Made by a program: the position numbers and the translations under genes. Positions 34,990 through 45,023 of a stretch of DNA of 64,000 nucleotides are shown here, in pieces (positions within the stretch are counted from its first letter, which is position 1; each line of letters begins with the position of its first letter). The stretch covers positions 1,054,001 through 1,118,000 of the forward strand of contig NZ_UESZ01000001.1 in the NCBI RefSeq assembly GCF_900108585.1, in the 5' to 3' direction. The notes under the pieces were generated by a model. The model saw only the letters and a list, made by a program, of their open reading frames with translations, was not told the origin of the DNA and did no database searches. The DNA comes from Branchiibius hedensis (GTDB lineage: Bacteria > Actinomycetota > Actinomycetes > Actinomycetales > Dermatophilaceae).

Positions 34990-37644
34990 ATGGAACGCAA
35001 GAAGCTGATCGTCGTCGGCGCCGGGATGGTTGCTCGCCGGGCCGTGGAAGCACTGGTCGAACGCGGCGCCACCGATGAGTTCGACATCGAGGTCTTCGGT
35101 GAGGAGTCCCGCCCGCCGTATGACCGCGTAGCGCTGACGTCGTTCTTCACGCACTACGACCCCGACGCGCTGCTGCTGGGCGACCAGGACCTGTGGTCCC
35201 AGCCCGGCGTGCGACTGCGCCGCAATCTGCAGGTCACGCAGATCGACCGGGTAGGGAAGTGTGTGACGGCCAACGGGGTTCGTCACCCGTACGACACGTT
35301 AGTGCTGGCGACCGGCTCCTACGCCACTAAACCGCCCATCCCGGGTAACGACCTGACCGGTTGCTTCGTCTACCGCACCGTGGACGACGTTGCCGAGTTG
35401 CGCGCGTTCGTCCGCGAACGCGGTACGTCGCTGCGCCGCGACGTACGCGGGTTGGTCGTGGGCGGCGGGTTGCTGGGCCTGGAGGCCGCCGGGGCGCTGC
35501 GGGAACTGGGCGCCGAATGCACCGTCGTGGAGTTCGCCGATCGGCTGATGCCGCTGCAGGTCGACGCGGCCGGCGGCGCTGCTCTGCGACGGCTCATCGA
35601 GCAACTCGGTGTCGAGGTCCGCACCGGCACGGCGTCGAGCGCGATCACCGCGAACCGGCACGGCCAGGTCTCCGGCGTCACCTTCGCCGACGGCGAGCGG
35701 CTGGGAGTCGACGTGGTGGTCTTCGCGACCGGCGTACGACCACGAGACGAACTGGCCCGCGAGAGCGGCCTGGAAGTGCACCCCCGCGGTGGCGTCATGG
35801 CCGACGAGGCCTGTCGCACCAGTGACGAGAACATCTACGCCATCGGTGAGGTCGCATGCATCGCCGACCGCGTGTGGGGCCTGGTCGGCCCCGGCTACAC
35901 GATGGCCGAGGTGACCACGGATCGCATCCTGGGCGGCCACGCCACCTTCACCGGGGCGGACCTGTCGACCAAGTTGAAGCTGATGGGCGTGGACGTCGCC
36001 AGTTTCGGAGACGCGTTCGGCGCAACCGGTGGCAGCCTGGAGGTGGCGTACGCCGATCCGGTGGCCGGGGTCTACAAGAAATTGGTCATGAGCGATGACG
36101 CCCGCACCCTGCTCGGCGGCATCCTGGTCGGCGACGCCACGGCGTACACCTCGTTGCGCCCGATGGTCGGCGCCGAACTGGGCGCGGACCCCTCGACGTG
36201 GCTGCTACCCGAAGGTGCCGCGCCGGCCCCCTCGGCCACCCTGCCGGACGAGGCGATCGTCTGCTCGTGCAACAACGTGTCGGCGGGGACCATCCGGTGC
36301 GCCGTGTCCGAGGGTGGCTGCACGGACCTCGGCGCAGTCAAGGGATGCACCAAGGCAGGCACCAGCTGTGGCTCGTGCGTGCCGCTGGTGAAGAAGCTGG
36401 TGGACGCCGAGTTGACCGCTGCCGGCGTCCAGGTCAGTAACGCCCTGTGCGAGCACTTCGACGTCAGTCGTGCCGAGCTCTTCGAGATCGTCCAACTCAG
36501 TGGTATCTCGACGTTCAGCGAGTTGCTCGCCCGACACGGCCGAGGAAATGGCTGCGACATCTGCCGACCCGTCGCGGCCTCGATCCTGGCCGGTCGGCCC
36601 GGTGCGCACGTCCTGGATGAGGCCACCTCCGCGCTGCAGGACACCAACGATCACGTGATGGCGAATCTGCAGAAGGACGGCACGTATTCGGTGGTGCCAC
36701 GGATCCCGGGCGGAGAGATCACCCCGGAGGGTTTGATCGTCATCGGCCAGATCGCCAAGGACTTCGACCTCTATACCAAGATCACCGGCGGCCAGCGGAT
36801 CGATCTCTTCGGGGCCCGGATCGAGCAGTTGCCGGTGATCTGGCAGCGGCTGATCGACGCCGGATTCGAGTCCGGACACGCCTACGGCAAAAGTCTGCGA
36901 ACGGTGAAATCCTGTGTGGGACAGTCGTGGTGCCGGTACGGCGTCCAGGACTCGGTCAGCATGGCGATCCTGCTGGAACTGCGTTACCGGGGTCTGCGCT
37001 CGCCGCACAAGATCAAGCTCGGCGTCTCCGGTTGTGCTCGCGAATGCGCCGAGGCGCGGGGCAAGGATGTCGGCGTCATTGCCACCGAGAAGGGCTGGAA
37101 CCTCTACGTCGGCGGCAACGGCGGCTTCACCCCACGACACGCCCAACTGTTCGCCGAGGACCTGGACGACGACCAGTTGATCCAAGCCATCGACCGGTTC
37201 CTGTTGTACTACGTGCGCACGGCGGACCGCCTCCAGCGCACCGCGCCCTGGATTGAATCCATCGAAGGTGGACTGGCGCACGTGCAGGACGTGGTGCTAC
37301 GGGACTCCTTGGGGATCGGTGCGGATCTGGACGCGGCCATGGCGACCCACGTCGCTGCGTACCGCGACGAATGGGCGCAGGCGCTGGCCGATCCGGCCAA
37401 GCTGAGCCGCTTCACCTCGTTCGTCAATGCACCTCAGACGCCCGACCCGGATCTGGCGTACGTGCCCGAGCGGGGGCAGCGACGCCCCGCGGAGCCGGTG
37501 CTGATCGCGAACCCGACGATCCCGGTACGCCGATCCGAACCGTTCGTGGGCGACCCACCGAGCCGCGAATCCGGGCAGAATGACTCAACATCAGCACGTC
37601 GCAACGGCGCGACTCTCGCACGTGACCGGGAGGAGCGATCGTGA
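34990..37644 (+). CDS. nirB: Assimilatory nitrite reductase, large subunit
   Basis: This 884-aa protein has the NirB domain order: an FAD/NADH pyridine nucleotide oxidoreductase part (about 1-310, IVVGAGMVA and LVVGGGLLGLEAAGAL), a BFD-like [2Fe-2S] module (CSCNNVSAGT about 424, CTKAGTSCGSC about 455), and the siroheme/[4Fe-4S] reductase part with SCVGQSWCRYG (about 641) and GCARECAEA (about 681). It reduces nitrite to ammonium with NADH. The last 60 residues are a polar tail. GTG of nirD overlaps its stop. Confidence 0.95.
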   Translation: MERKKLIVVGAGMVARRAVEALVERGATDEFDIEVFGEESRPPYDRVALTSFFTHYDPDALLLGDQDLWSQPGVRLRRNLQVTQIDRVGKCVTANGVRHPYDTLVLATGSYATKPPIPGNDLTGCFVYRTVDDVAELRAFVRERGTSLRRDVRGLVVGGGLLGLEAAGALRELGAECTVVEFADRLMPLQVDAAGGAALRRLIEQLGVEVRTGTASSAITANRHGQVSGVTFADGERLGVDVVVFATGVRPRDELARESGLEVHPRGGVMADEACRTSDENIYAIGEVACIADRVWGLVGPGYTMAEVTTDRILGGHATFTGADLSTKLKLMGVDVASFGDAFGATGGSLEVAYADPVAGVYKKLVMSDDARTLLGGILVGDATAYTSLRPMVGAELGADPSTWLLPEGAAPAPSATLPDEAIVCSCNNVSAGTIRCAVSEGGCTDLGAVKGCTKAGTSCGSCVPLVKKLVDAELTAAGVQVSNALCEHFDVSRAELFEIVQLSGISTFSELLARHGRGNGCDICRPVAASILAGRPGAHVLDEATSALQDTNDHVMANLQKDGTYSVVPRIPGGEITPEGLIVIGQIAKDFDLYTKITGGQRIDLFGARIEQLPVIWQRLIDAGFESGHAYGKSLRTVKSCVGQSWCRYGVQDSVSMAILLELRYRGLRSPHKIKLGVSGCARECAEARGKDVGVIATEKGWNLYVGGNGGFTPRHAQLFAEDLDDDQLIQAIDRFLLYYVRTADRLQRTAPWIESIEGGLAHVQDVVLRDSLGIGADLDAAMATHVAAYRDEWAQALADPAKLSRFTSFVNAPQTPDPDLAYVPERGQRRPAEPVLIANPTIPVRRSEPFVGDPPSRESGQNDSTSARRNGATLARDREERS

Positions 37645-38012
37645 CCGCACTGGAAACCCCGACAGCATCCAACACCGCGATCTGGACCCAGGTGTGCTCC
37701 GTCGACGATCTGTGGATCGACCGAGGATCGGCTGCACTGGTCGGGACGCAGCAGATCGCGTTGTTCCGATGTAGCGACGGCGAAATCTACGCGGTCGGGC
37801 ACCGGGATCCGTTCACCGGGGCCAACGTGATGGCCCGCGGTTTGGTCGGCAGCAGGGGCGGGGTACCCACCGTGGCTTCCCCGCTGCACAAACAGACATT
37901 CGATCTACGCACCGGTGAATGCCTCGACGATCCGTCGAACTCACTTCGGGTGTGGCCGGTGCAGATCCGGGACGGTCGTGTCTGGGTGCTGGCCACCTCC
38001 AGCGCCGGATGA
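37641..38012 (+). CDS. nirD: Nitrite reductase, small subunit
   Basis: This 123-aa protein has a Rieske-like fold without the metal ligands, as normal for NirD. The landmark sequence is HRDPFTGANVMARGLVGSRG (about 53-72), followed by VASPLHKQTFDLRTG. It binds NirB to form the nitrite reductase. GTG overlaps the nirB stop (GTGA), and its stop overlaps the next ATG. Confidence 0.92.
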   Translation: MTALETPTASNTAIWTQVCSVDDLWIDRGSAALVGTQQIALFRCSDGEIYAVGHRDPFTGANVMARGLVGSRGGVPTVASPLHKQTFDLRTGECLDDPSNSLRVWPVQIRDGRVWVLATSSAG

Positions 38013-39130
38013 ACGCCCACCCGCCAGTCCTCGCCGGCACCCGGATTCTCGTGACGGCCCAACGGCGTTCAGCCGACTTGGCCAGCGCGTTACAACGTCG
38101 GGGTGCCCGGGTCGAGGTCGCGCCCGCGCTGGGAGTCGAGTCGCACATCGACGAGCCCTCTCTCATCGCGCGCAGCCGGACATTGATCAAGAACCCCGCG
38201 GACATCGTGGTGGTCACCACCGGCGTGGGCTTCACCAGTTGGTTGGAGACGGCGGAGGCGGCGGGCCTGCTGCCGGGGCTTGAGGCGTCGTTACGAAAGG
38301 CACGGATCGTGGCTCGCGGTCCTAAGGCGCGAGGGGCTATCCAGGCTGCCGGTCTGACCCCGGACTGGGTAGCCGAATCCGAGACCTCGGCGGAGTTGGG
38401 GGAGTTCCTGGTCGCTGAGGGTGTCGATGAGCAACGCATCTTCATCCAGCAGCACGGCGCCGGCGACGACGGCCTCACGGCTGCTCTCACCGAAGCAGGC
38501 GCAACGGTGACCACCCTGGTCATCTACCGCTGGGGTCCGTCGCCGGACCCGGAGGGTCTGCGTCGCTCGATCCTGGAAACCGCTGCAGGACAGTTCGATT
38601 GCGTTACCTTCACCTCGGCTCCGGCGGCGGCGGCGTGGATCGCCGAAGCACGGGCCAACAACGTCCTGGACGACATCCAAGCCCTCGTGGCGGCCGACCG
38701 ATTGCTGGTCGCGACGGTCGGCCCGATCACGGCGGCACCGTTGGTGACGGCGAAACTCGCTCCGCTGGTGCCGGATCGAGGTCGCCTCGGGGCGCTGATC
38801 CGCGCTGTGGTCCTCTTCTACAGCGATGAGGACCACGCCACCGAGGTGGTCGATGGTCAGTTGCGCGTGCGAGCGTCGGCGGCCACGCTCGACCACGTCG
38901 TCCTGCCCATCTCTCCCAGCGGGTTGGAGGTACTGCGGCTGCTGGCCGCCCGGCCCGGCGCGGTGGTCGCCCGCGAAGACCTGCTGGAGGTGTTGCCCGG
39001 TGACTCGGCCGATCCGCACGCCGCTGAAGTAGCCGTCGCGCGGCTACGGGAGAGCCTTGGCAACTTGCGGGTCGTGAAAACCGTGGTCAAGCGTGGGTAC
39101 CGCCTTGATGTGGTGCAGGAGTCGGGATGA
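38009..39130 (+). CDS. nnaR: HemD-like/winged-helix regulator NnaR
   Basis: This 373-aa fusion protein has an N-terminal uroporphyrinogen-III synthase-like domain (about residues 1-265; VTTGVGFTSW, RGPKARGA) and a C-terminal OmpR/PhoB-type DNA-binding domain (about 285-370, ending VVKTVVKRGYRLDVV). The actinobacterial family includes NnaR (MSMEG_0432/Rv0260c), which activates nitrate assimilation with GlnR. I start at ATG 38009, which overlaps the nirD stop (ATGA). Whether the HemD domain makes uroporphyrinogen III or only senses a tetrapyrrole is not resolved by the sequence. Confidence 0.88.
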   Translation: MNAHPPVLAGTRILVTAQRRSADLASALQRRGARVEVAPALGVESHIDEPSLIARSRTLIKNPADIVVVTTGVGFTSWLETAEAAGLLPGLEASLRKARIVARGPKARGAIQAAGLTPDWVAESETSAELGEFLVAEGVDEQRIFIQQHGAGDDGLTAALTEAGATVTTLVIYRWGPSPDPEGLRRSILETAAGQFDCVTFTSAPAAAAWIAEARANNVLDDIQALVAADRLLVATVGPITAAPLVTAKLAPLVPDRGRLGALIRAVVLFYSDEDHATEVVDGQLRVRASAATLDHVVLPISPSGLEVLRLLAARPGAVVAREDLLEVLPGDSADPHAAEVAVARLRESLGNLRVVKTVVKRGYRLDVVQESG

Positions 39131-42100
39131 GCGTGCCGGACCGGACCGCGATACCCAGCGTCTGCGGCTATTGCGGCGTCGGCTGCGGACTCACCGTGAG
39201 CCAGAAGGACGGCAAGCGGTCCTTGGCCGGCCGACCCGATCACCCCGCCAACGCCGGACGTCTGTGCACCAAAGGCACCACGACACTGGACCTGCTCAGC
39301 AGCGGCGGCCGGATGGCCACGGCGACGCAGCGGCTGACGCGGGACGTTGACCGAGAATCTGTCGGCCTTGAGCAGGCCTTGGACGCGGCCGCCACGGGTC
39401 TGCGAGCAGCGATCGAGGCGCACGGCCCCGACGCCGTCGCAATCTATGTCTCCGGTCAGATGTCTCTCGAATCCCAATACCTTGCAACGAAATTGGCCAA
39501 GGGCTTCATGCGGACCACCAACCTGGAGTCGAACTCCCGGTTGTGCATGGCCAGCGCCGGCACCGGTTACAAACAGTCGCTGGGCGCCGATGGCCCGCCT
39601 GGTTCCTACGACGACTTCGACCACGCCGATCTGTTCCTGGTCATCGGCTCCAACATGGCCGACGCCCACCCGATCCTCTTCCTACGGATGATGCAACGCG
39701 TCGCCGCGGGTGCGCGGCTGATCGTTGTCGACCCGCGACGTACCCGCACCGCTGAGGCAGCCACCCTGCACCTGCAGATCGAGCCGGGCACCGACCTGGC
39801 CCTGCTCAACGGGCTGCTGCGCCTACTGGTGGATGCAGACGCGATCGATCAGAGGTTCATCGACGAGCACACGACCGGTTGGTCAGAAGTGCTGGACCTA
39901 CTGGGCGACTTCTCGGTCGACAGGGTCGCGGAACTCACCGGTCTGGCGGCCGATGATCTGCGCACCGCGGCCCGCTGGATCGCCGAATCCGCCGACTGGA
40001 TGACCTGCTGGACGATGGGCCTGAACCAATCGACGCACGGCACGTGGAGCACCAACCTGATCTGCAACCTGCATCTGGCGACCGGGGCGATCCTGCGGCG
40101 CGGTAGCGGGCCGTTCTCCCTGACCGGGCAGCCGAACGCCATGGGCGGCCGGGAGATGGGCTACATGGGTCCAGGCTTGCCCGGGCAACGCACGGTGCTG
40201 GACGCGGCCGATCGGGAGTACTGCGAGCAGCAATGGGGACTGGCGCCGGGTGCCCTCCGCAGCGACGTCGGTCGCGGCACCATCGAGATGTTCCGGGACA
40301 TGGCCGACGGCAGGATCAAAGCGGCCTGGGTGATCTGCACGAACCCGGTCCACTCGGTCGCCAATCGCACGACGGTGATCGAAGCGTTGGAGCGCTGCGA
40401 GCTGGTGATCGTGCAAGACGCCTACGAGCGCAACGAGACGATTTCGTACGCCGACCTCACCCTGCCGGCGTCGCTGTGGGCTGAGTCCGAGGGAGTGCTG
40501 GTCAACTCCGAACGCACCCTCAATCTGGCCCAACCGTTCGCGGTTGCTCCCGGTGACGCGCGCCCCGACTGGTGGCTGATCGCCCAGGTGGCGCAGCGGA
40601 TGGGCTACCCCGGTTTCGACTTCTCCAGCGCTGAGGAGATATTTGACGAACTGCGGCAATTCCACAATCCCGCAACGGGATACGACATCCGAGGTATCAC
40701 CTACGACCGCCTGCGCGAGCAACCGGTCCAGTGGCCCAACCCGCCCGAAGACACCGAGCCGCGGCACCCGATCCGCTACCTGAACGACGGTCGCAGCCAG
40801 CGCGTGCTGCGTCGCGCGGACGGCTCGGTCTTAGCGATCGCCTTTCCGCGTCCCGACGGACGGGCGGCCTTCCTGGCGCGCCCGCATCTGCCGCCGGCGG
40901 AACTGCCCGACGACGAGTTCCCGATGGTGCTCAACACCGGTCGCCTGGCCCACCAATGGCACACGATGACCAAGACGGGCCGGGTCTCGACCCTCAACCG
41001 GCTGAACCCGGCGCCGTTCGTGGAGATCCACCCCAGCGATGCCGCCCGGCTGCAGCTGGCCGACGGATCACCGGTCCGCCTCACGACCCGGCGTGGGGAG
41101 GCGGTGCTCCCGGCGTTGAGCAGCGACCGGGTCCGGGAAGGGTCTTGCTTCGTCCCGATGCATTGGGCCGACGAATATGGTCCGTTGCTCGCCGTGAACG
41201 CACTGACCAACGACGCCACGGACCCGATGTCGCTCCAGCCGGAGTTCAAGGTGTGCAGTGTGCGGCTCGAACCGTCCCTGGTCCCATGTGCCATCGCCAC
41301 TGCGACGCCGGCGGCAGTCGCGGCACCGGTGGACAAGGGCGCGGTCCAGATCGCATGGGCCTCCCAGACCGGCACTGTCGAGGAGTATGTGCCCGACCTG
41401 GTGCAGCAGTTGGCCGATTGCGGGGTCCGGGCAGTGCCGGTCAACATGGCTGCGTTGACGACCGCTCACCTCGCCGGCACCGTGCTGTTCGTCACCAGTA
41501 CGACCGGTGATGGCGAACCTCCCGACGACGCAAAGGAATTCGTGGAGTTCCTACGTGGTGCCGACCGGCACGCGCTGGGGACCTTGCAGTACGCCGTGTT
41601 GGCCTTCGGCGATCCTGCCTACCGGTCGTTCTGCGGCTTCGGACGCGCCCTCGACGACCGGCTGGCTGAGGTCGGCGGGACGCGGTTGAGGGTGCGAGGG
41701 GAGTGTCCGCCGGACTTCGACGCGACCGCCGCGGCCTGGGTGGGCGAGGTCGTGGCGGCGCTGCGAGCAACCGGGCGCGTGCCGCACCGGGCGCCGGTGA
41801 GCACCCGCGAGCTGGCAAGCGAAGCGGGAGCCAGCCGGCCGGCGTACGGGAGAAAGAACCCACTGGCGACCACGCTGCTGGCCAATCACACTCTGGGACA
41901 GGAGGGTTCAGCCAAGGAGGTACGGCGGGTGGCCTTCGAGCTGCCCGCCGGCACCTTGAGCTACGAGGCGGGTGACGCCCTGGCGGTGCTGCCGCGCAAC
42001 GATCCGGCGTACGTCGAGGAGTTCCTGACCGTTTGCGGTCTGAGCGGCGATGAGCACGTGACGATCGGCGGCACCGGACTGTTGCTGGGCGACGCGCTGG

Positions 42101-42951
42101 CCTCGCGGCTGGAGATCTGTTCGATCACACCGCAGGTGGTTGCCTTCGTCGCCGAGCGGCGCGGCGACGAGGACCTGGCCGCCGTGAGCCGGCTGGACAG
42201 CGCCGCGTTCACGCGGTGGCGATGGGGTCGGCAACTGGTCGACCTCTTGCACGAACATCCGGTGCGCGCCACCGGAGCGGAGTGGCTGGCGGTACTCGAC
42301 GCACTGACCGCGCGGCAGTACTCGATCTCCTCCAGCGCCCAGGAGGATCCGCGGCGGGTGGAGATCACCTGCTCGGTGGTGCGCTTCCAGGCGGCCAGGT
42401 CGCGACGCGGCGGCGTCTGCTCAACGTTCCTTGCGGATCGAGCCAGCGAGGCGGTGAGCATCTTCGTGCAGCGACAACGACACTTCCGACCACCGTCCGA
42501 TCGGTCCGCGCCCGCGATCATGATCGGCCCGGGCACCGGCGTGGCACCGTTCCGCGGTTTCCTGCGCGAACGTCGCGCCGCGGGCCATGACGGGCGCAAC
42601 TGGTTGCTCTTCGGGGAGCAGCACGAAACGACCGACTTCTACTACCGCGACGAGTGGCGCGAGTTACTCGCGGACGGCACGCTGAGCCGGTTGGACACAG
42701 CGTTCTCACGCGACACCGATCGCAAGGTCTACGTGCAGGACCGGATCCGTCAGCACGGCGAAACGATGTGGCAATGGCTGGAGCAGGGCGCGCACGTCTA
42801 CATCTGCGGCGACAAATCCCGGATGGCTCCGGACGTCGAGGCGGCGCTGCGCTCGGTGGCGGTCACGCACGGTCGGATGGGCGAAGCACAGGCACACGAC
42901 TGGTTGCGCGAGCTGTCCGCGCAGCGCCGGTACGCGCGCGACGTCTACTGA
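39127..42951 (+). CDS. Assimilatory nitrate reductase fused to sulfite reductase-type flavoprotein
   Basis: This 1274-aa protein joins two enzymes. Residues 1-710 form a molybdopterin oxidoreductase of the NasA/NarB type: CGYCGVGCG binds [4Fe-4S] with a fourth Cys in GRLCTKG, and the molydopterin dinucleotide domain contains GRLAHQWHTMTKTGR (about 606-620). Residues about 738-880 form a flavodoxin (WASQTGTVEE, TSTTGDGEPPDDAK), and about 910-1274 an FAD/NAD(P)H reductase like CysJ (RQYSISSS, MIGPGTGVAPFRGF, YICGDKSRMAPDV). Such fusions occur in Actinobacteria. Electrons from NAD(P)H could go through FAD and FMN to the Mo site in one chain. ATG overlaps the nnaR stop. Confidence 0.9.
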   Translation: MSVPDRTAIPSVCGYCGVGCGLTVSQKDGKRSLAGRPDHPANAGRLCTKGTTTLDLLSSGGRMATATQRLTRDVDRESVGLEQALDAAATGLRAAIEAHGPDAVAIYVSGQMSLESQYLATKLAKGFMRTTNLESNSRLCMASAGTGYKQSLGADGPPGSYDDFDHADLFLVIGSNMADAHPILFLRMMQRVAAGARLIVVDPRRTRTAEAATLHLQIEPGTDLALLNGLLRLLVDADAIDQRFIDEHTTGWSEVLDLLGDFSVDRVAELTGLAADDLRTAARWIAESADWMTCWTMGLNQSTHGTWSTNLICNLHLATGAILRRGSGPFSLTGQPNAMGGREMGYMGPGLPGQRTVLDAADREYCEQQWGLAPGALRSDVGRGTIEMFRDMADGRIKAAWVICTNPVHSVANRTTVIEALERCELVIVQDAYERNETISYADLTLPASLWAESEGVLVNSERTLNLAQPFAVAPGDARPDWWLIAQVAQRMGYPGFDFSSAEEIFDELRQFHNPATGYDIRGITYDRLREQPVQWPNPPEDTEPRHPIRYLNDGRSQRVLRRADGSVLAIAFPRPDGRAAFLARPHLPPAELPDDEFPMVLNTGRLAHQWHTMTKTGRVSTLNRLNPAPFVEIHPSDAARLQLADGSPVRLTTRRGEAVLPALSSDRVREGSCFVPMHWADEYGPLLAVNALTNDATDPMSLQPEFKVCSVRLEPSLVPCAIATATPAAVAAPVDKGAVQIAWASQTGTVEEYVPDLVQQLADCGVRAVPVNMAALTTAHLAGTVLFVTSTTGDGEPPDDAKEFVEFLRGADRHALGTLQYAVLAFGDPAYRSFCGFGRALDDRLAEVGGTRLRVRGECPPDFDATAAAWVGEVVAALRATGRVPHRAPVSTRELASEAGASRPAYGRKNPLATTLLANHTLGQEGSAKEVRRVAFELPAGTLSYEAGDALAVLPRNDPAYVEEFLTVCGLSGDEHVTIGGTGLLLGDALASRLEICSITPQVVAFVAERRGDEDLAAVSRLDSAAFTRWRWGRQLVDLLHEHPVRATGAEWLAVLDALTARQYSISSSAQEDPRRVEITCSVVRFQAARSRRGGVCSTFLADRASEAVSIFVQRQRHFRPPSDRSAPAIMIGPGTGVAPFRGFLRERRAAGHDGRNWLLFGEQHETTDFYYRDEWRELLADGTLSRLDTAFSRDTDRKVYVQDRIRQHGETMWQWLEQGAHVYICGDKSRMAPDVEAALRSVAVTHGRMGEAQAHDWLRELSAQRRYARDVY

Positions 42952-43047
42952 GTGCTGGCTCGGGCCCCGTCGCCGCTCCCTTTAGACTGATCCACGCTCC
43001 GGCGCGGATCGGCCGGCGCGCGATCACGAGGAAGCGGTAACAGGGAC

Positions 43048-43803
43048 ATGAGTGGTCACTCCAAGTGGGCGACAACCAAGCACAAGAAGGCGGCAATCGA
43101 CGCCAAGCGCGGCAAGTTGTTCGCCAAGCTGATCAAGAACATCGAGGTCGCGGCCCGCTCCGGCGGTGGCGACCCGGCGGGTAACCCCACGCTCTACGAC
43201 GCCATCCAGAAGGCCAAGAAGTCTTCGGTCCCCAACGACAACATCGACCGCGCGGTCAAGCGTGGCTCGGGCGCCGAGGCCGGTGGCGCGGAGTACCTGG
43301 CGCTGACCTACGAGGGCTACGCCCCCGGCGGTGTCGCGTTGCTGATCGAGTGCCTGACCGACAACAAGAACCGCGCCGTGGCCGAGGTGCGCACCGCCCT
43401 GCAGAAGAACGGCGGCTCGATGGCCGACAGCGGTTCGGTCGCCTACCTCTTCCACCGCAAGGGTGTCGTGATCGTGCCCAAGGCGGGCAAGAGCGAGGAC
43501 GACATCCTGGAGATCGTCCTCGATGCCGGTGCCGAGGAGGTCAACGACTTGGGGGAGTCTTTCGAGATCGTCTCGGAGGCCACCGATTTCGTGGGTGTCC
43601 GCGAGGCGTTGCAGGCCGCCGACGTGGACTACGACTCCGCAGAGGCGTCCTGGCTGCCGACGATGGAGATCGAGCTGGATGCCGACGGCGCCAAGAAGAT
43701 GTTCCGCATCATCGAGGCGCTGGAGGACAGCGACGACGTGCAGAACGTCTACGCCAACGGCGATGTGTCCGATGAGGTGCTCGCCGAGCTCGACGAGGAC
43801 TGA
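43048..43803 (+). CDS. yebC: YebC/PmpR family protein (TACO1-like)
   Basis: This 251-aa protein is full length, with the invariant start [20 protein letters not shown] and the middle block [19 protein letters not shown] (about 110-128). The family acts in translation of difficult stretches and some members bind DNA as regulators. As in many bacteria it lies just upstream of ruvC. Confidence 0.93.
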   Translation: MSGHSKWATTKHKKAAIDAKRGKLFAKLIKNIEVAARSGGGDPAGNPTLYDAIQKAKKSSVPNDNIDRAVKRGSGAEAGGAEYLALTYEGYAPGGVALLIECLTDNKNRAVAEVRTALQKNGGSMADSGSVAYLFHRKGVVIVPKAGKSEDDILEIVLDAGAEEVNDLGESFEIVSEATDFVGVREALQAADVDYDSAEASWLPTMEIELDADGAKKMFRIIEALEDSDDVQNVYANGDVSDEVLAELDED

Positions 43804-43900
43804 CGAGCCGGGAGGACTGAGCGGCGCGTCGCTCACCGTCGAGGCCGTGACCGGCGGGTAGCGTGAAGCGAACACCTGTTCGTATCGATGGGAGTGGCGC

Positions 43901-44422
43901 GTGCGAGTTCTCGGGGTCGACCCGGGTCTGACCCGGTGCGGTCTGGGCGTGGTCGAGGGCGGGCTCGGGACGCCGCTGCGGTTGGTCGAGGTGGGTGTGG
44001 TCCGTACGCCGATCGACCAGGAGCCAGCCTTGCGGCTGCTCACGCTGCAGACCGAGATCGACGACTGGTTGGAGCGGCTTCGCCCCGATGCGGTCGCCGT
44101 CGAACGGGTCTTCGCCAAAGCCAACATCAAGGGGATCATGGGCACCGCCCAGGCCTCGGCGGTCCCGATGCTGGCCGCCGCCCGGCGCGGTCTGCCGTTG
44201 GCGATGCACACCCCCTCGGAGGTCAAAGCGGCCGTGACGGGCAACGGCCGGGCCGACAAGAACCAGGTCACGGCCATGGTCACCCGGATCCTGCGACTGC
44301 AGGTCGCGCCGAAACCGGCGGACGCGGCCGATGCCATCGCTCTGGCGATCTGTCACTTGTGGCGCGGCGCCGCCCAGGACCGCATTGCCCAAGCCGTCGC
44401 CCTGCAGCGGGCCGCGCGATGA
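43901..44422 (+). CDS. ruvC: Holliday junction resolvase RuvC
   Basis: This 173-aa nuclease has the four acidic catalytic residues in [12 protein letters not shown] (Asp about 7), [14 protein letters not shown] (Glu about 68) and [14 protein letters not shown] (two Asp, about 142-145). It cuts Holliday junctions processed by RuvAB. GTG start; the stop overlaps the ruvA ATG (ATGA). Confidence 0.95.
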   Translation: MRVLGVDPGLTRCGLGVVEGGLGTPLRLVEVGVVRTPIDQEPALRLLTLQTEIDDWLERLRPDAVAVERVFAKANIKGIMGTAQASAVPMLAAARRGLPLAMHTPSEVKAAVTGNGRADKNQVTAMVTRILRLQVAPKPADAADAIALAICHLWRGAAQDRIAQAVALQRAAR

Positions 44423-45015
44423 TCGCCTCGCTGGCCGGCACCGTGGCCGCCGTCGGGCTGGATCACCTGGTGATCGAGGTCGGGGGAGTCGGCCTGCTGG
44501 TGCACACCACGCCCGCGACAGCATCCGCGACTCGTCCCGGCACGGCCAGCCGGTTGGCTACCTCGCTGGTGGTCCGCGAAGACTCCCTGACCCTGTTCGG
44601 CTTCGACACCGCGGCCGAGCGGGATCTGTTCGAACTGGTGCAGACCGTGTCAGGGGTCGGGCCGCGTTTGGCGTTGGCCATGCTGGCTGTGCACGCGCCG
44701 GACCCGTTGCGCGCGGCGATCGCCGGCAGCGACGTGGCGGCACTCACGAAGGTCCCGGGTATCGGCAAGAAGGGTGCTGAGCGGATCGTCCTGGAACTCA
44801 AAGACAAAGTCGGCGCCCCCGCGGGCGCGCCGGGCGCCGTACCGTCCATCACCCCGTCGCTGTCGACGGATCAGGATCAGGTGGTCGAGGCGCTGGTCGG
44901 TCTGGGGTGGAACGCCAAGCAGGCCGGTGACGCCGTGCTGGCGGTCACCGCCGAAGTCGACGGACTGGATGTGGCCGAGACCTTGCGGGCGGCGTTGCGC
45001 CGCCTGGGCCGGTAG
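44419..45015 (+). CDS. ruvA: Holliday junction branch migration protein RuvA
   Basis: This 198-aa protein has three domains: an N-terminal OB-fold ([13 protein letters not shown]), a tandem helix-hairpin-helix ([13 protein letters not shown], about 77-90, and [19 protein letters not shown], about 112-130) and a C-terminal domain of about 45 residues that contacts RuvB ([12 protein letters not shown]). It binds Holliday junctions and loads RuvB. ATG overlaps the ruvC stop. Confidence 0.95.
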   Translation: MIASLAGTVAAVGLDHLVIEVGGVGLLVHTTPATASATRPGTASRLATSLVVREDSLTLFGFDTAAERDLFELVQTVSGVGPRLALAMLAVHAPDPLRAAIAGSDVAALTKVPGIGKKGAERIVLELKDKVGAPAGAPGAVPSITPSLSTDQDQVVEALVGLGWNAKQAGDAVLAVTAEVDGLDVAETLRAALRRLGR

Positions 45016-45023
45016 GGCGATCG

